DNA from: Streptomyces tagetis
GTDB lineage: Bacteria; Actinomycetota; Actinomycetes; Streptomycetales; Streptomycetaceae
Reading direction: 5' to 3'
DNA length: 64,000 bases
Assembly: GCF_018069565.1 (NCBI RefSeq)
Contig: NZ_JAGPNL010000006.1
Span: forward strand, 124,001-188,000
Shown: in pieces, positions 18,062 through 26,949 of the stretch
Layout: each line of letters starts with the position of its first letter
Position numbering within the stretch: the first letter of the stretch is position 1
Program-made: the position numbers and the translations under genes
Notes under the pieces: generated by a model
Databases searched by the model: none
The model's input: only the letters and a program-made list of their open reading frames with translations
What the model was told of the DNA's origin: nothing

Positions 18062-18157
18062 ATGGTTCTTCCCGACGTGAGCGAAACGGCGACGAGCACC
18101 CTGCTCGTGGCGCGGCTGCACGTCGACCTGTGCAGGCTGAACAGCGCCATCTGTTGA
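18062..18157 (+). CDS. short leader peptide with cysteine codons (putative cysteine attenuator peptide)
   Basis: 31 codons: MVLPDVSETATSTLLVARLH continuing VDLCRLNSAIC, then TGA. Cys codons are at positions 24 and 31 (the last). The RLHVDLCR segment resembles the conserved R-x-H-x-D-x-x-R pattern of actinobacterial 'putative leader peptides' found before sulfur-assimilation genes. There is no Shine-Dalgarno sequence and the -10 element points to a leaderless start. Potential competing stem-loops follow directly. Known precedent is the cysteine-responsive leaderless small ORFs of mycobacteria. It is too short for usual gene callers. Confidence 0.68.
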   Translation: MVLPDVSETATSTLLVARLHVDLCRLNSAIC

Positions 18158-18161
18158 TCGT

Positions 18162-18236
18162 CCGCCGCCGCCGTACGGCCGGGTGCCGCGGCGGCCCGCC
18201 GGCGCGGCCGAAACAGCCCCCGGGGACCGCCGCCGC
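18162..18236 (+). promoter_or_regulatory. candidate attenuator with mutually exclusive stems
   Basis: Five bases after the leader stop, CCGCCGC (within 18162-18171) can pair with GCGGCGG at 18188-18194. The same GCGGCGG can instead pair with CCGCCGC within 18227-18236. Such alternative pairing is what ribosome-stalling attenuation would need. No U-run follows, so any terminator would be of the GC-rich actinobacterial kind. Structure is inferred by eye only. Confidence 0.4.
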
Positions 18237-18282
18237 GCGCACCCACCGCACCTACGACACCATCCGACAGGAGCCCTCAGCC

Positions 18283-18561
18283 ATGGCCATCGAGGTCCGC
18301 ATCCCCACCATCCTCCGCCAGTACACCGACGGTCAGAAGGCGGTGGAGGGCACCGGGAACACCCTCGCCGAACTCCTCGCCGACCTGGAGACCCGCCACA
18401 CCGGCATCCAGGCCCGCATCGTGGACGACGGGCAGCTCCGCCGCTTCGTCAACGTCTACCTCAACGACGAGGACGTCCGCTTCCTCGACGGCATCGAGAC
18501 CAAGCTCGCCGACGGCGACTCCCTCACGATCCTGCCGGCGGTCGCCGGCGGCATGGCCTGA
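18283..18561 (+). CDS. cysO: CysO-like MoaD/ThiS sulfur-carrier protein
   Basis: Protein of 92 residues with a ubiquitin-like fold (IEVRIPTILRQYTDGQKAVE, VNVYLNDEDVRFLDG, GDSLTILPAVAGGMA). It closely follows the pattern of mycobacterial CysO, which carries a C-terminal thiocarboxylate as sulfur donor to CysM. Here the GG is followed by two extra residues, Met-Ala, so the reactive glycine would have to be exposed by proteolysis; the JAMM protease encoded upstream is the obvious candidate. The stop is 5 bp before the cysM ATG. Confidence 0.9.
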   Translation: MAIEVRIPTILRQYTDGQKAVEGTGNTLAELLADLETRHTGIQARIVDDGQLRRFVNVYLNDEDVRFLDGIETKLADGDSLTILPAVAGGMA

Positions 18562-18566
18562 TCGGG

Positions 18567-19517
18567 ATGCGGTACGACTCCCCGCTGGCCGCGGTGGGCA
18601 ACACCCCTCTGGTGCGCCTGCCGCGGCTGTCGCCGTCGGACGACGTCCGCATCTGGGCCAAGCTGGAGGACCGCAACCCGACCGGCTCGATCAAGGACCG
18701 CCCGGCCCTGTACATGATCGAGCAGGCCGAGAAGGAGGGCCGGCTCACCCCGGGCTGCACCATCCTGGAGCCCACCAGCGGCAACACCGGCATCTCGCTC
18801 GCCATGGCCGCCAAGCTCAAGGGCTACCGCATCGTCTGCGTGATGCCCGAGAACACCTCGCAGGAGCGCCGCGACCTGCTCGGCATGTGGGGCGCGGAGA
18901 TCATCTCCTCGCCGGCCGCCGGCGGTTCCAACACCGCGGTGCGGGTCGCCAAGGAGATCGCCGCCGAGCACCCGGACTGGGTGATGCTCTACCAGTACGG
19001 CAACCCCGGCAACGCGGGCGCCCACTACGCCACCACCGGCCCCGAGATCCTCGCCGACCTGCCCTCCGTCACCCACTTCGTGGCCGGGCTCGGCACCACG
19101 GGCACCCTCATGGGCGTCGGCCGCTACCTGCGCGAGCACCGGCCGGACGTGCGCATCGTCGCCGCCGAGCCGCGCTACGACGACCTCGTCTACGGGCTGC
19201 GCAACCTCGACGAGGGCTTCGTCCCCGAGCTGTACGACGCCTCCGTGCTCACCACCCGCTTCTCGGTGGGCTCGGCCGACGCGGTCACCCGCACCCGCGA
19301 ACTCCTCCAGCAGGAGGGCATCTTCGCGGGCGTCTCCACCGGAGCCGCCCTGCACGCCGCGATCGGCGTGGGCAAGAAGGCGGTCAAGGCGGGCGAGAGC
19401 GCCGACATCGTCTTCGTCGTCGCCGACGGCGGCTGGAAGTACCTCTCCACCGGCGTCTACACCGCGGCCACGACCGAGGAGGCCATCGAGGCCCTCCAAG
19501 GTCAGCTCTGGGCCTGA
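18567..19517 (+). CDS. cysM: cysteine synthase CysM (PLP-dependent, CysO-using type)
   Basis: Protein of 316 residues. Fold-type II PLP enzyme with the Schiff-base Lys43 in NPTGSIKDRPALYM, the Thr/Ser loop EPTSGNTGISLAMAAK and the phosphate loop GLGTTGTLMGVGRYL. In the mycobacterial system CysM uses O-phosphoserine and the CysO thiocarboxylate rather than free sulfide; linkage to cysO and the JAMM protease supports this. The start is 5 bp after cysO, so the genes are translationally close and probably one transcript under the leader peptide. Confidence 0.93.
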   Translation: MRYDSPLAAVGNTPLVRLPRLSPSDDVRIWAKLEDRNPTGSIKDRPALYMIEQAEKEGRLTPGCTILEPTSGNTGISLAMAAKLKGYRIVCVMPENTSQERRDLLGMWGAEIISSPAAGGSNTAVRVAKEIAAEHPDWVMLYQYGNPGNAGAHYATTGPEILADLPSVTHFVAGLGTTGTLMGVGRYLREHRPDVRIVAAEPRYDDLVYGLRNLDEGFVPELYDASVLTTRFSVGSADAVTRTRELLQQEGIFAGVSTGAALHAAIGVGKKAVKAGESADIVFVVADGGWKYLSTGVYTAATTEEAIEALQGQLWA

Positions 19518-19572
19518 GCCGGGCCGGCTTCGGCCTGAGCCGGGTCGGTTGTGGCCCGAGCCGGGGCGGGCG
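19510..19572. repeat. three 21-bp tandem repeats at the end of cysM
   Basis: Units at 19510, 19531 and 19552 share the pattern GGCCTGAGCCGGG(T/C)CGG with a few substitutions. The first begins on the last codons of cysM and includes its stop. It is probably slippage DNA between the convergent cysM and PemK-like genes. Confidence 0.55.
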
Positions 19573-19655
19573 CAGGGCCTGAGCCACCGGTCCCGGCGCC
19601 CCGTGGGCCCCGCCCCGGCGCCCGGTCGGCCGGGGCCGCGCGCCCGCCGGGCGGC

Positions 19656-20129
19656 TCAGCGCGCGAGGTGACGGACCCGGTCCCACAGGGCCGGGTCCAG
19701 TACACCCACCCGCCGCCGGAAGCCGCCCACCGGCACCTCCCGCAGCTCGTCCGTCTCCAGGAAGCTCGCCCGCCCCCGCGCGTCCCCGACCGAGCCCGGC
19801 GGCAGCGCGATCACCCCGGCCCGCCCCGACCGGTCCCGGCTGGTGATCTTGGCGACCAGCACCCGCCGTCCGCGTACCGCGATCACCAGGCAGGGCCGGT
19901 CCTTCGCCTCCCGGGTGTCCTCGTAGGGCACCCGCGCCCACCAGATCTCCGCCGGCCGCGGCCGGACGCCCTTCTCCGCTTTCTCCGCCGCCCGCCGCGG
20001 ACCCCGCGGGCGCCCCGGAGGGCGCCGCGCCCCGCCGGGCCGCTGGCCCCGGCCCCAGCCGTCGACCAGCGTGGCGACGAAGGCGAGCAGGACCACCGCG
20101 ACCAGTGCGAGCCACCAGGACCTGTCCAT
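19656..20129 (-). CDS. membrane-tethered PemK/MazF-like protein, no adjacent antitoxin
   Basis: Protein of 157 residues. Residues 1-25 (MDRSWWLALVAVVLLAFVAT) form a hydrophobic anchor, followed by a basic Gly/Pro/Arg linker. The C-terminal ~105 residues look like a PemK/MazF SH3-like barrel: RPAEIWWARVPYEDTREAKDRPCLVI, VLVAKITSRDRSGRAGVIALP and SFLETDELREVPVGGF. Classical MazF proteins are free cytosolic mRNA interferases paired with an antitoxin; this one is anchored and solitary, so toxin activity should not be assumed. It is divergent from the MBL gene. Confidence 0.78.
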   Translation of the reverse strand: MDRSWWLALVAVVLLAFVATLVDGWGRGQRPGGARRPPGRPRGPRRAAEKAEKGVRPRPAEIWWARVPYEDTREAKDRPCLVIAVRGRRVLVAKITSRDRSGRAGVIALPPGSVGDARGRASFLETDELREVPVGGFRRRVGVLDPALWDRVRHLAR

Positions 20130-20333
20130 ACCCCGCGACGTTACCGGCGCCCGCCGCGCCCGCGCGCCCCCTCGCGGGTCCCGGGCGCCCCGGTTCCAGC
20201 CGAACCGGTGACACCACAGGTGAGTTCGCCCACAACGGACCCGGGCGGAGGAGCGACCGGACGTTTTGCGCCTTACGCTCGACGCACCGCACGACCCCCG
20301 TCTCTCCACACCCGCAGCGGAGGTTTCTGCTTC

Positions 20334-21086
20334 ATGAAGCTCACCGTCGTCGGCTGCTCGGGGTCGTTCCCGTCCGCGGAATCGGCCTGTTCGAGCTACC
20401 TCGTCGAGGCCGACGGCTTCCGGCTGCTGCTCGACATGGGCAACGGCGCCCTGGGCGAGCTCCAGCGCCACTGCGGTCTCTACGACCTCGACGCGATCTT
20501 CCTGAGCCATCTGCACGCCGACCACTGCATCGACATGTGCGCCTACTTCGTGGCGCGCTACTACCGGTTCGACGGAGGGCCCTGCGACCCCCTCCCCGTC
20601 CACGGGCCCGAAGGCACCGAGCACCGTCTCACCACCGCCTACGCGGACACGCCCTCCGCGTCGTCCATGAGCGAGGTCTTCGACTTCCACACGGTCAAGC
20701 CGGGCACCTTCGAGATCGGCCCCTTCACCGTGCACACCGAGCGCGTCGCCCACCCGGTGGAGGCGTACGGCATCCGCCTGGAGCACGGCGGCCGGTCGCT
20801 GACGTACTCCGGTGACACGGGCGTGAGCGCCGCCCTGGACGAACTGGCCCGCGACAGCGACCTGTTCCTGTGCGAGGCCGCCTTCACGTACGGCAAGGAA
20901 GACATCCCCGACCTCCACCTCAACGGGCGCGAGGCGGGTGAGACCGCCGCCAGGGCCCGCGCCCGGCGGCTGATCCTCACCCACATCCCCCCGTGGACCG
21001 ACCCCCGGATCAACCTGGAGGACGCGCGGGCGGTCTTCGACGGCCCGGTCGAACTCGCCGCCCCCGGCGCCGTCTACCGGGTCTGA
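20334..21086 (+). CDS. metallo-beta-lactamase-fold hydrolase
   Basis: Protein of 250 residues starting MKLTVVGCSGSFPSAES. The metal-binding motif is FLSHLHADHCIDM (HxHxDH), with VAHPVEAYG, SLTYSGDTG and LILTHIPPW supplying further ligands. This pattern is typical of RNase Z-like/phosphodiesterase-type MBL proteins rather than antibiotic lactamases. The substrate is unknown. RBS GGAGG lies about 14 bp upstream, a little far. It ends at a strong terminator shared with convergent nagE. Confidence 0.92.
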   Translation: MKLTVVGCSGSFPSAESACSSYLVEADGFRLLLDMGNGALGELQRHCGLYDLDAIFLSHLHADHCIDMCAYFVARYYRFDGGPCDPLPVHGPEGTEHRLTTAYADTPSASSMSEVFDFHTVKPGTFEIGPFTVHTERVAHPVEAYGIRLEHGGRSLTYSGDTGVSAALDELARDSDLFLCEAAFTYGKEDIPDLHLNGREAGETAARARARRLILTHIPPWTDPRINLEDARAVFDGPVELAAPGAVYRV

Positions 21087-21127
21087 CCCGCCCCGAGGGA
21101 CCGCCCCGCGCCCGGGACCCGCACACC

Positions 21128-21170
21128 ACGAGGAGGGGCCCGGCCGTCACCCGGCCGGGCCCCTCCTCGT
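21128..21170. terminator. bidirectional terminator between the MBL gene and nagE
   Basis: A perfect 19-bp stem (ACGAGGAGGGGCCCGGCCG and its complement) encloses a 5-base loop. It sits between two convergent stop codons and can serve both strands. Confidence 0.9.
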
Positions 21171-21182
21171 CGTCTGTACGCG

Positions 21183-22448
<1,266 letters not shown>

Positions 22449-22505
22449 AACAACCTCCAGGTGGGGCAGGGCGCCGCACGGGGACGGAGGGGGACGGCGG
22501 CGTCT

Positions 22506-22535
22506 CTGGTCTACACCACTAATGGTGTAGACCAG
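22506..22535. promoter_or_regulatory. two head-to-head DasR-responsive elements (dre) upstream of nagE
   Basis: CTGGTCTACACCA at 22506-22518 and TGGTGTAGACCAG at 22523-22535 are exact inverted copies separated by CTAA. Each contains the near-palindromic dre core TGGTCTAnACCA with one symmetry break. DasR is the GntR-type GlcNAc repressor of Streptomyces. The site lies in the 474-bp divergent nagE/nagF gap (22449-22922), which has no ORF. Confidence 0.85.
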
Positions 22536-22791
22536 TTTTAGCACGATGAAGGGCACATAAGGAACCCGCGATCGAGCGATCGTCGCGCTACGCACCGTAA
22601 CCGTCTGGCCTGCGCACACGCGGGTGCGGCAGGGCGTGGCGGGCCCGGTGCGGGGCGCGTCGAAGGCCCCCGGACGGCAGTGTCCGTAAGGCCCGTACAC
22701 AGGGTACGTGCCTTTCCCTCTTCGGGACCCGGGCCGCAAGTCCCCCCGTACCGGGCCGGTGTGCGCGGCCGTTTGGCGACCCTCTGTACGG

Positions 22792-22804
22792 TGGTGTAGA
22801 CCAG
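22792..22804. promoter_or_regulatory. third DasR-responsive element, upstream of nagF
   Basis: TGGTGTAGACCAG is identical to the right half of the nagE double site and lies 119 bp upstream of nagF. It probably controls nagF in the same way. Confidence 0.8.
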
Positions 22805-22922
22805 GCGAGGGACGGTCTGCCGTCGTGACGTCGTCATCCGGTACCCGCCGCGTGACCGTTCGCGTCAAGGGGCCGACTGTGGGTTACTGCCACAAAGCGG
22901 TTTCGGATCAGGGAGAAGGAAC

Positions 22923-23156
22923 ATGGCCAGCAAGGCTGAGAAGATCGTCGCCGGGCTCGGCGGCATCGACAACATCGACGAGATCGAAGGCTGCATCACC
23001 CGACTCCGTACCGAGGTCAACGACCCCGACCTCGTCGACGAGACCGCCCTCAAGGCCGCCGGCGCCCACGGCGTCGTCCGCATGGGCACCGCCGTCCAGG
23101 TCGTCATCGGCACCGACGCGGACCCCATCGCCGCGGAGATCGAAGACATGATGTGA
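22923..23156 (+). CDS. nagF: N-acetylglucosamine PTS EIIB component
   Basis: Protein of 77 residues: a free-standing EIIB domain (MASKAEKIVAGLGGIDNIDE) with the phospho-acceptor Cys24 in EIEGCITRLRTEV. It receives phosphate from EIIA(Crr) and passes it to GlcNAc during transport through NagE. It is separate from EIIC, as in other Streptomyces. RBS GGGAGAAGGA is at 22911-22920. It is divergent from nagE, with dre sites between, and is followed by a strong terminator. Confidence 0.94.
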   Translation: MASKAEKIVAGLGGIDNIDEIEGCITRLRTEVNDPDLVDETALKAAGAHGVVRMGTAVQVVIGTDADPIAAEIEDMM

Positions 23157-23172
23157 CGTTTCGGCGCACGCC

Positions 23173-23210
23173 CGCGGGGGGCCCGCCCGGCCACGGGCGG
23201 GCCCCCCGCG
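23173..23210 (+). terminator. terminator after nagF
   Basis: A 16-bp perfect GC stem (CGCGGGGGGCCCGCCC and complement) with loop GGCCAC starts 16 bp after the nagF stop. There is no U-run, as is usual in streptomycetes. Confidence 0.85.
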
Positions 23211-23231
23211 CGCGGGCGCTAGGCTCACCGC

Positions 23232-23969
<738 letters not shown>

Positions 23970-24147
23970 GCCGGTGACCGGCCGCTGACGAGGGCGCGGG
24001 TCACGCGCCGCGAAGAGCGGCCCCGGGCAGGCAACTGCGCCGCCCGCCGCGGCGTCTTGGTCGGTACGGGCGTACGGCCGGCTCCGCGGCCCGGCGCCGC
24101 ACCGCACCCGGGCCGCCCGGCCCGTCCCCAGGGGAGGACCGAGACCC

Positions 24148-24573
24148 ATGGCCGCGATCCGACGCCGCCGCCTTCGCCACGCGACCCTCGCCGCCGTGGC
24201 GGCCCTGCTCACGGCCTCCGCGGCCACCGGCTGCGACGCCGTCGGCCGGACCGTCGACTGCGTCCAGAGCGCCGACGCCATCGCCGACGGCGTGACCGAA
24301 CTCCAGCAGGCCGTCGAGACCGCCTCCGAGGACCCGGCCCGGCTCGACGCCGCCCTCGACGCCATCGAGCGCGACCTCGGCGAGATCGGCGAGCACACCG
24401 GGAACGCCGGGAACGCCGAGAAGGCCCAGCACACCGACGTCGACCGGGCCGCCGGCCACCTGGAGGAGGCGGTCGGCAACGTCCGCGCCGCCGTGAGGAA
24501 GGGCGACACCACGCCCGACCTCACCCCGGTCACCGCCGCGGCCGGCGAACTCACCAAGGCGTGCACGCCGTAG
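24148..24573 (+). CDS. small secreted lipoprotein, helical
   Basis: Protein of 141 residues. The signal is RRRRLRHATLAAVAALLTAS followed by a lipobox-like AATGC (Cys29). The mature part is predicted helical and acidic (AIADGVTELQQAVETAS, LDAALDAIERDLGEIGEHTG, AAGHLEEAVGNVRAAVRKGD). No enzyme motif. It is probably anchored on the outer face of the membrane. It lies between rph and rdgB, with a G-rich RBS (AGGGGAGGA) before ATG. Confidence 0.8.
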   Translation: MAAIRRRRLRHATLAAVAALLTASAATGCDAVGRTVDCVQSADAIADGVTELQQAVETASEDPARLDAALDAIERDLGEIGEHTGNAGNAEKAQHTDVDRAAGHLEEAVGNVRAAVRKGDTTPDLTPVTAAAGELTKACTP

Positions 24574-24643
24574 CGGAAGCGAAACGCGCGCCGGGCGCCG
24601 GGTCATCGGCACCTGACGGGGAAGCGGGTCACCCGGCACCGTG

Positions 24644-24725
24644 CGCGAGGCAGCGGGCCCCGGGGCGGCGGACCGGGGCACGGCACCGGCACCGCACGCG
24701 AGGCAGCGGGCCCCGGGGCGGCGGA
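24644..24725. repeat. 29-bp direct repeat, two copies 53 bp apart
   Basis: Identical copies at 24644-24672 and 24697-24725 begin CGCGAGGCAGCGGGCCCCGG. They lie in the gap between the lipoprotein gene and rdgB, just before the rdgB promoter. Confidence 0.7.
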
Positions 24726-24758
24726 GGCGGCCACCCCGCACCCGGGATACTGAACCCC

Positions 24759-25361
24759 ATGACCCGCCTGATCCTCGCCACCCGCAACGCCGGAAAGCTC
24801 ACCGAGCTGAAGGCCATCCTCGCCGACGCCGGACTGCCCCACGACCTCGTCGGCGCGGACGCCTACCCCGACGTCCCCGACGTCAAGGAGACCGGCGTCA
24901 CCTTCGCCGAGAACGCCCTGCTCAAGGCGCATGCCCTCGCCCAGGCCACCGGTCTGCCCGCCGTCGCCGACGACTCCGGCCTCTGCGTCGACGTCCTCGG
25001 CGGCGCCCCCGGCATCTTCTCCGCCCGCTGGGCCGGCCGCCACGGCGACGACCAGGCCAACCTCGACCTGCTCCTCGCCCAGCTCTCCGACATCGCCGAC
25101 GGACACCGCGCGGCCCACTTCGCCTGTGCCGCGGCCCTCGCCCTGCCCGACGGCACCGAACGCGTCGTCGAGGGCCGGCTCACCGGCACCCTGCGCCACG
25201 CCCCCGCGGGCACCGGCGGCTTCGGCTACGACCCGGTCCTCCAGCCCGACGGCGAGACGCGTACCTGCGCGGAGCTGACCGCCGCCGAGAAGAACGCGAT
25301 CAGCCACCGCGGCAAGGCGTTCCGCGCCCTGGTCCCCGCAGTGCGGGACCTGCTCGGCTGA
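24759..25361 (+). CDS. rdgB: XTP/dITP diphosphatase (RdgB/HAM1 family)
   Basis: Protein of 200 residues. House-cleaning pyrophosphatase that removes deaminated purine nucleotides. Features are LILATRNAGKLTELKAIL at the N-terminus, TFAENALLKAHALAQATGLPAVADDSGL with the catalytic acidic residues, GAPGIFSARWAG, GGFGYDPVLQP and KNAISHRGKAFRAL. GATACT at 24746-24751 lies 7 bases before ATG without an RBS, suggesting a leaderless start. A tRNA-Leu gene on the other strand follows closely. Confidence 0.96.
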   Translation: MTRLILATRNAGKLTELKAILADAGLPHDLVGADAYPDVPDVKETGVTFAENALLKAHALAQATGLPAVADDSGLCVDVLGGAPGIFSARWAGRHGDDQANLDLLLAQLSDIADGHRAAHFACAAALALPDGTERVVEGRLTGTLRHAPAGTGGFGYDPVLQPDGETRTCAELTAAEKNAISHRGKAFRALVPAVRDLLG

Positions 25362-25369
25362 CCCGATCC

Positions 25370-25456
25370 TGGTGCGGCCGGAGGGACTCGAACCCTCACG
25401 GGATTTCTCCCACTGGGACCTAAACCCAGCGTGACTGCCAATTCCACCACGGCCGC
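25370..25456 (-). tRNA. tRNA-Leu (anticodon UAG), CCA encoded
   Basis: 87 nt including CCA. The acceptor stem is GCGGCCG paired with CGGCCGC plus discriminator A. The anticodon stem-loop is CTGGG-TTTAGGT-CCCAG, which reads UAG. The long variable arm typical of class II tRNAs and a standard GTTCGAGTC T-loop are present. Confidence 0.95.
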
Positions 25457-25498
25457 CCGGCGCTGCTGCCCGGCCATGGTACTGGCCGGGCAGCGCCG

Positions 25499-25966
25499 TC
25501 AGATCCCCAAGTCCTTGATGATCTTGGCCACGTGGCCGGTGGCGCGGACGTTGTAGAAGGCGTGCTCGACCTTGCCGTCCTCGTCGACGACGATCGTGGA
25601 GCGGATGACGCCCTGATAGGTGCGGCCGTAGTTCTTCTTCTCGCCGAAGGCCGCGTAGGACTCCAGGACCTTCTTGTCGGGGTCGGCGAGGAGGGTGACC
25701 TTCAGCGACTCCGCCTCGCGGAACCTGGCGAGCTTCTCCGGCTTGTCGGGGGAGACGCCGATCACGTCGTACCCGGCGCCGGCGAGCAGCTCCAGGTTGT
25801 CCGTGAAGTCGCAGGCCTGCTTGGTGCAGCCCGGGGTGAGGGCCGCCGGGTAGAAGTAGACGATGACCTTGCGGCCCTTGTGGTCGGCGAGCGAGACCTC
25901 GTTGCCGTCGGCGTCCGGCAGGGTGAAGGCGGGGGCCACGTCTCCGGGGGTGAGGCGTTCGGTCAT
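25499..25966 (-). CDS. bcp: thioredoxin-dependent peroxiredoxin Bcp
   Basis: Protein of 155 residues, cytosolic. Atypical 2-Cys peroxiredoxin with peroxidatic Cys47 in YFYPAALTPGCTKQACDF and resolving Cys52 in the same helix. Other family features are GDVAPAFTLPDADGNEVSL, VIGVSPDKPEKLARF and YGRTYQGVIRSTIVVDEDG. It reduces peroxides with electrons from thioredoxin. It is transcribed toward tRNA-Leu and divergent from the DUF3618 gene. Confidence 0.95.
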   Translation of the reverse strand: MTERLTPGDVAPAFTLPDADGNEVSLADHKGRKVIVYFYPAALTPGCTKQACDFTDNLELLAGAGYDVIGVSPDKPEKLARFREAESLKVTLLADPDKKVLESYAAFGEKKNYGRTYQGVIRSTIVVDEDGKVEHAFYNVRATGHVAKIIKDLGI

Positions 25967-26104
25967 CGGTTCGGGCTCCTCGTGCGTAGTCCATGCGTGG
26001 ATCGGGTACCGGGATCGAGCGTAACCGGGGGTCCTGACCGTGCGCGGCGGCCCGGAGCTGACAAACTGTCCGGAACAGCGTCAAGCGACTTCGGAGGCCG
26101 TACG

Positions 26105-26437
26105 GTGGCGGACACGTCGGACATCAGAACCCCGGCGCAGATCGAGGCGGACATCAAGCGCCGCCGCGAGGTGCTGGCCGAGACGCTCGACGAGCTCGGG
26201 ATGCGGGTGCACCCGAAGACGATCGTCGGCGACGCCAAGGCCCGGGTGGCCTCCAGCGTCGACCACACGCTCGGCCGGGCCTACGTCGGGGTCAATCGGG
26301 CGGTCAGCGGGGTGAAGGCGCAGTTCGTCGACGAGGAGGGTGCCCCGCGGCTGGAACGCGTCGTCCCCGCCGCCCTCGTGGTCGTCGGCGTGGTCGGTCT
26401 GCTGGTCCTCGGCGGCTCGCGGCGGCGCGGGCGGTGA
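26105..26437 (+). CDS. DUF3618-family membrane protein
   Basis: Protein of 110 residues from a GTG start (VADTSDIRTPAQIEADIKRRREVLAETL) with GGAGG 7 bp upstream. The N-terminal helix pattern P-x-Q-I-E-x-D-I-x-x-x-R matches DUF3618, and a single C-terminal membrane segment follows (PAALVVVGVVGLLVLGG, then RRRGR). It is probably inserted with a cytoplasmic N-terminus. Function is unknown. The neighbouring genes are bcp and a GroES-like gene. Confidence 0.85.
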   Translation: MADTSDIRTPAQIEADIKRRREVLAETLDELGMRVHPKTIVGDAKARVASSVDHTLGRAYVGVNRAVSGVKAQFVDEEGAPRLERVVPAALVVVGVVGLLVLGGSRRRGR

Positions 26438-26501
26438 GCGGGCGTTCCGCGACGGCCACCCGGCCGCTCGCGGACGGGCCCGGGGCAGGTAGGTTCGGGG
26501 C

Positions 26502-26858
26502 GTGAGCGCCAACAGAAACGAGCACCGCCCCCACGACGACAAGCTGCCCATCCGGATGCTGCACGACCGCGTACTCGTGCGGCAGGACACCGGTGAGGGC
26601 GAGCGGCGTTCGGGCGGCGGCATCCTGATTCCCGCCACGGCCGCGGTGGGCCGGCGGCTGGCCTGGGCCGAGGTCGTCGCGGTGGGACAGAACGTCCGGA
26701 CCGTCGAGCCGGGCGACCGGGTCCTGTACGACCCCGAGGACCGGGCGGAGGTCGAGGTGCGGGGCACGGCGTACGTGCTCATGCGCGAGCGCGACCTGCA
26801 CGCCGTGGCCGCGGACCGCTTCGAGGGGTCGGAGGACTCGACCGGGCTGTACCTGTGA
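26502..26858 (+). CDS. GroES-like co-chaperonin, second copy type
   Basis: Protein of 118 residues. A GroES (Cpn10) fold is indicated by KLPIRMLHDRVLVRQD, SGGGILIPATA with the mobile-loop region, AEVVAVGQNV, VEPGDRVLYDPEDRAEVEVRG and YVLMRERDLHAV. It is longer than housekeeping GroES and not next to groEL, so it is likely an accessory co-chaperonin whose partner is unknown. The GTG start at 26502 is preceded by TAGGTT at 26490-26495, giving a leaderless promoter reading. It ends at a strong shared terminator. Confidence 0.85.
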   Translation: MSANRNEHRPHDDKLPIRMLHDRVLVRQDTGEGERRSGGGILIPATAAVGRRLAWAEVVAVGQNVRTVEPGDRVLYDPEDRAEVEVRGTAYVLMRERDLHAVAADRFEGSEDSTGLYL

Positions 26859-26889
26859 CCCCCGGGCCCTGAGCGGGCCGGGCGGGACG

Positions 26890-26920
26890 AAGGGCCGGTG
26901 ACCCGAGGTCACCGGCCCTT
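26890..26920. terminator. bidirectional terminator between groES-like gene and PBP gene
   Basis: A 14-bp perfect stem (AAGGGCCGGTGACC and complement) with loop CGA, flanked by TTT on the right, lies between convergent stops. Confidence 0.92.
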
Positions 26921-26949
26921 TCCCGTGCGCTGCTACCGCGGCGGCGCCG

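Noticed and set aside
19656..20129. A classical MazEF toxin-antitoxin pair
   Set aside because: No antitoxin-like small gene lies next to the PemK-like gene, and the protein carries a membrane anchor. It is reported as a solitary PemK-like protein only.
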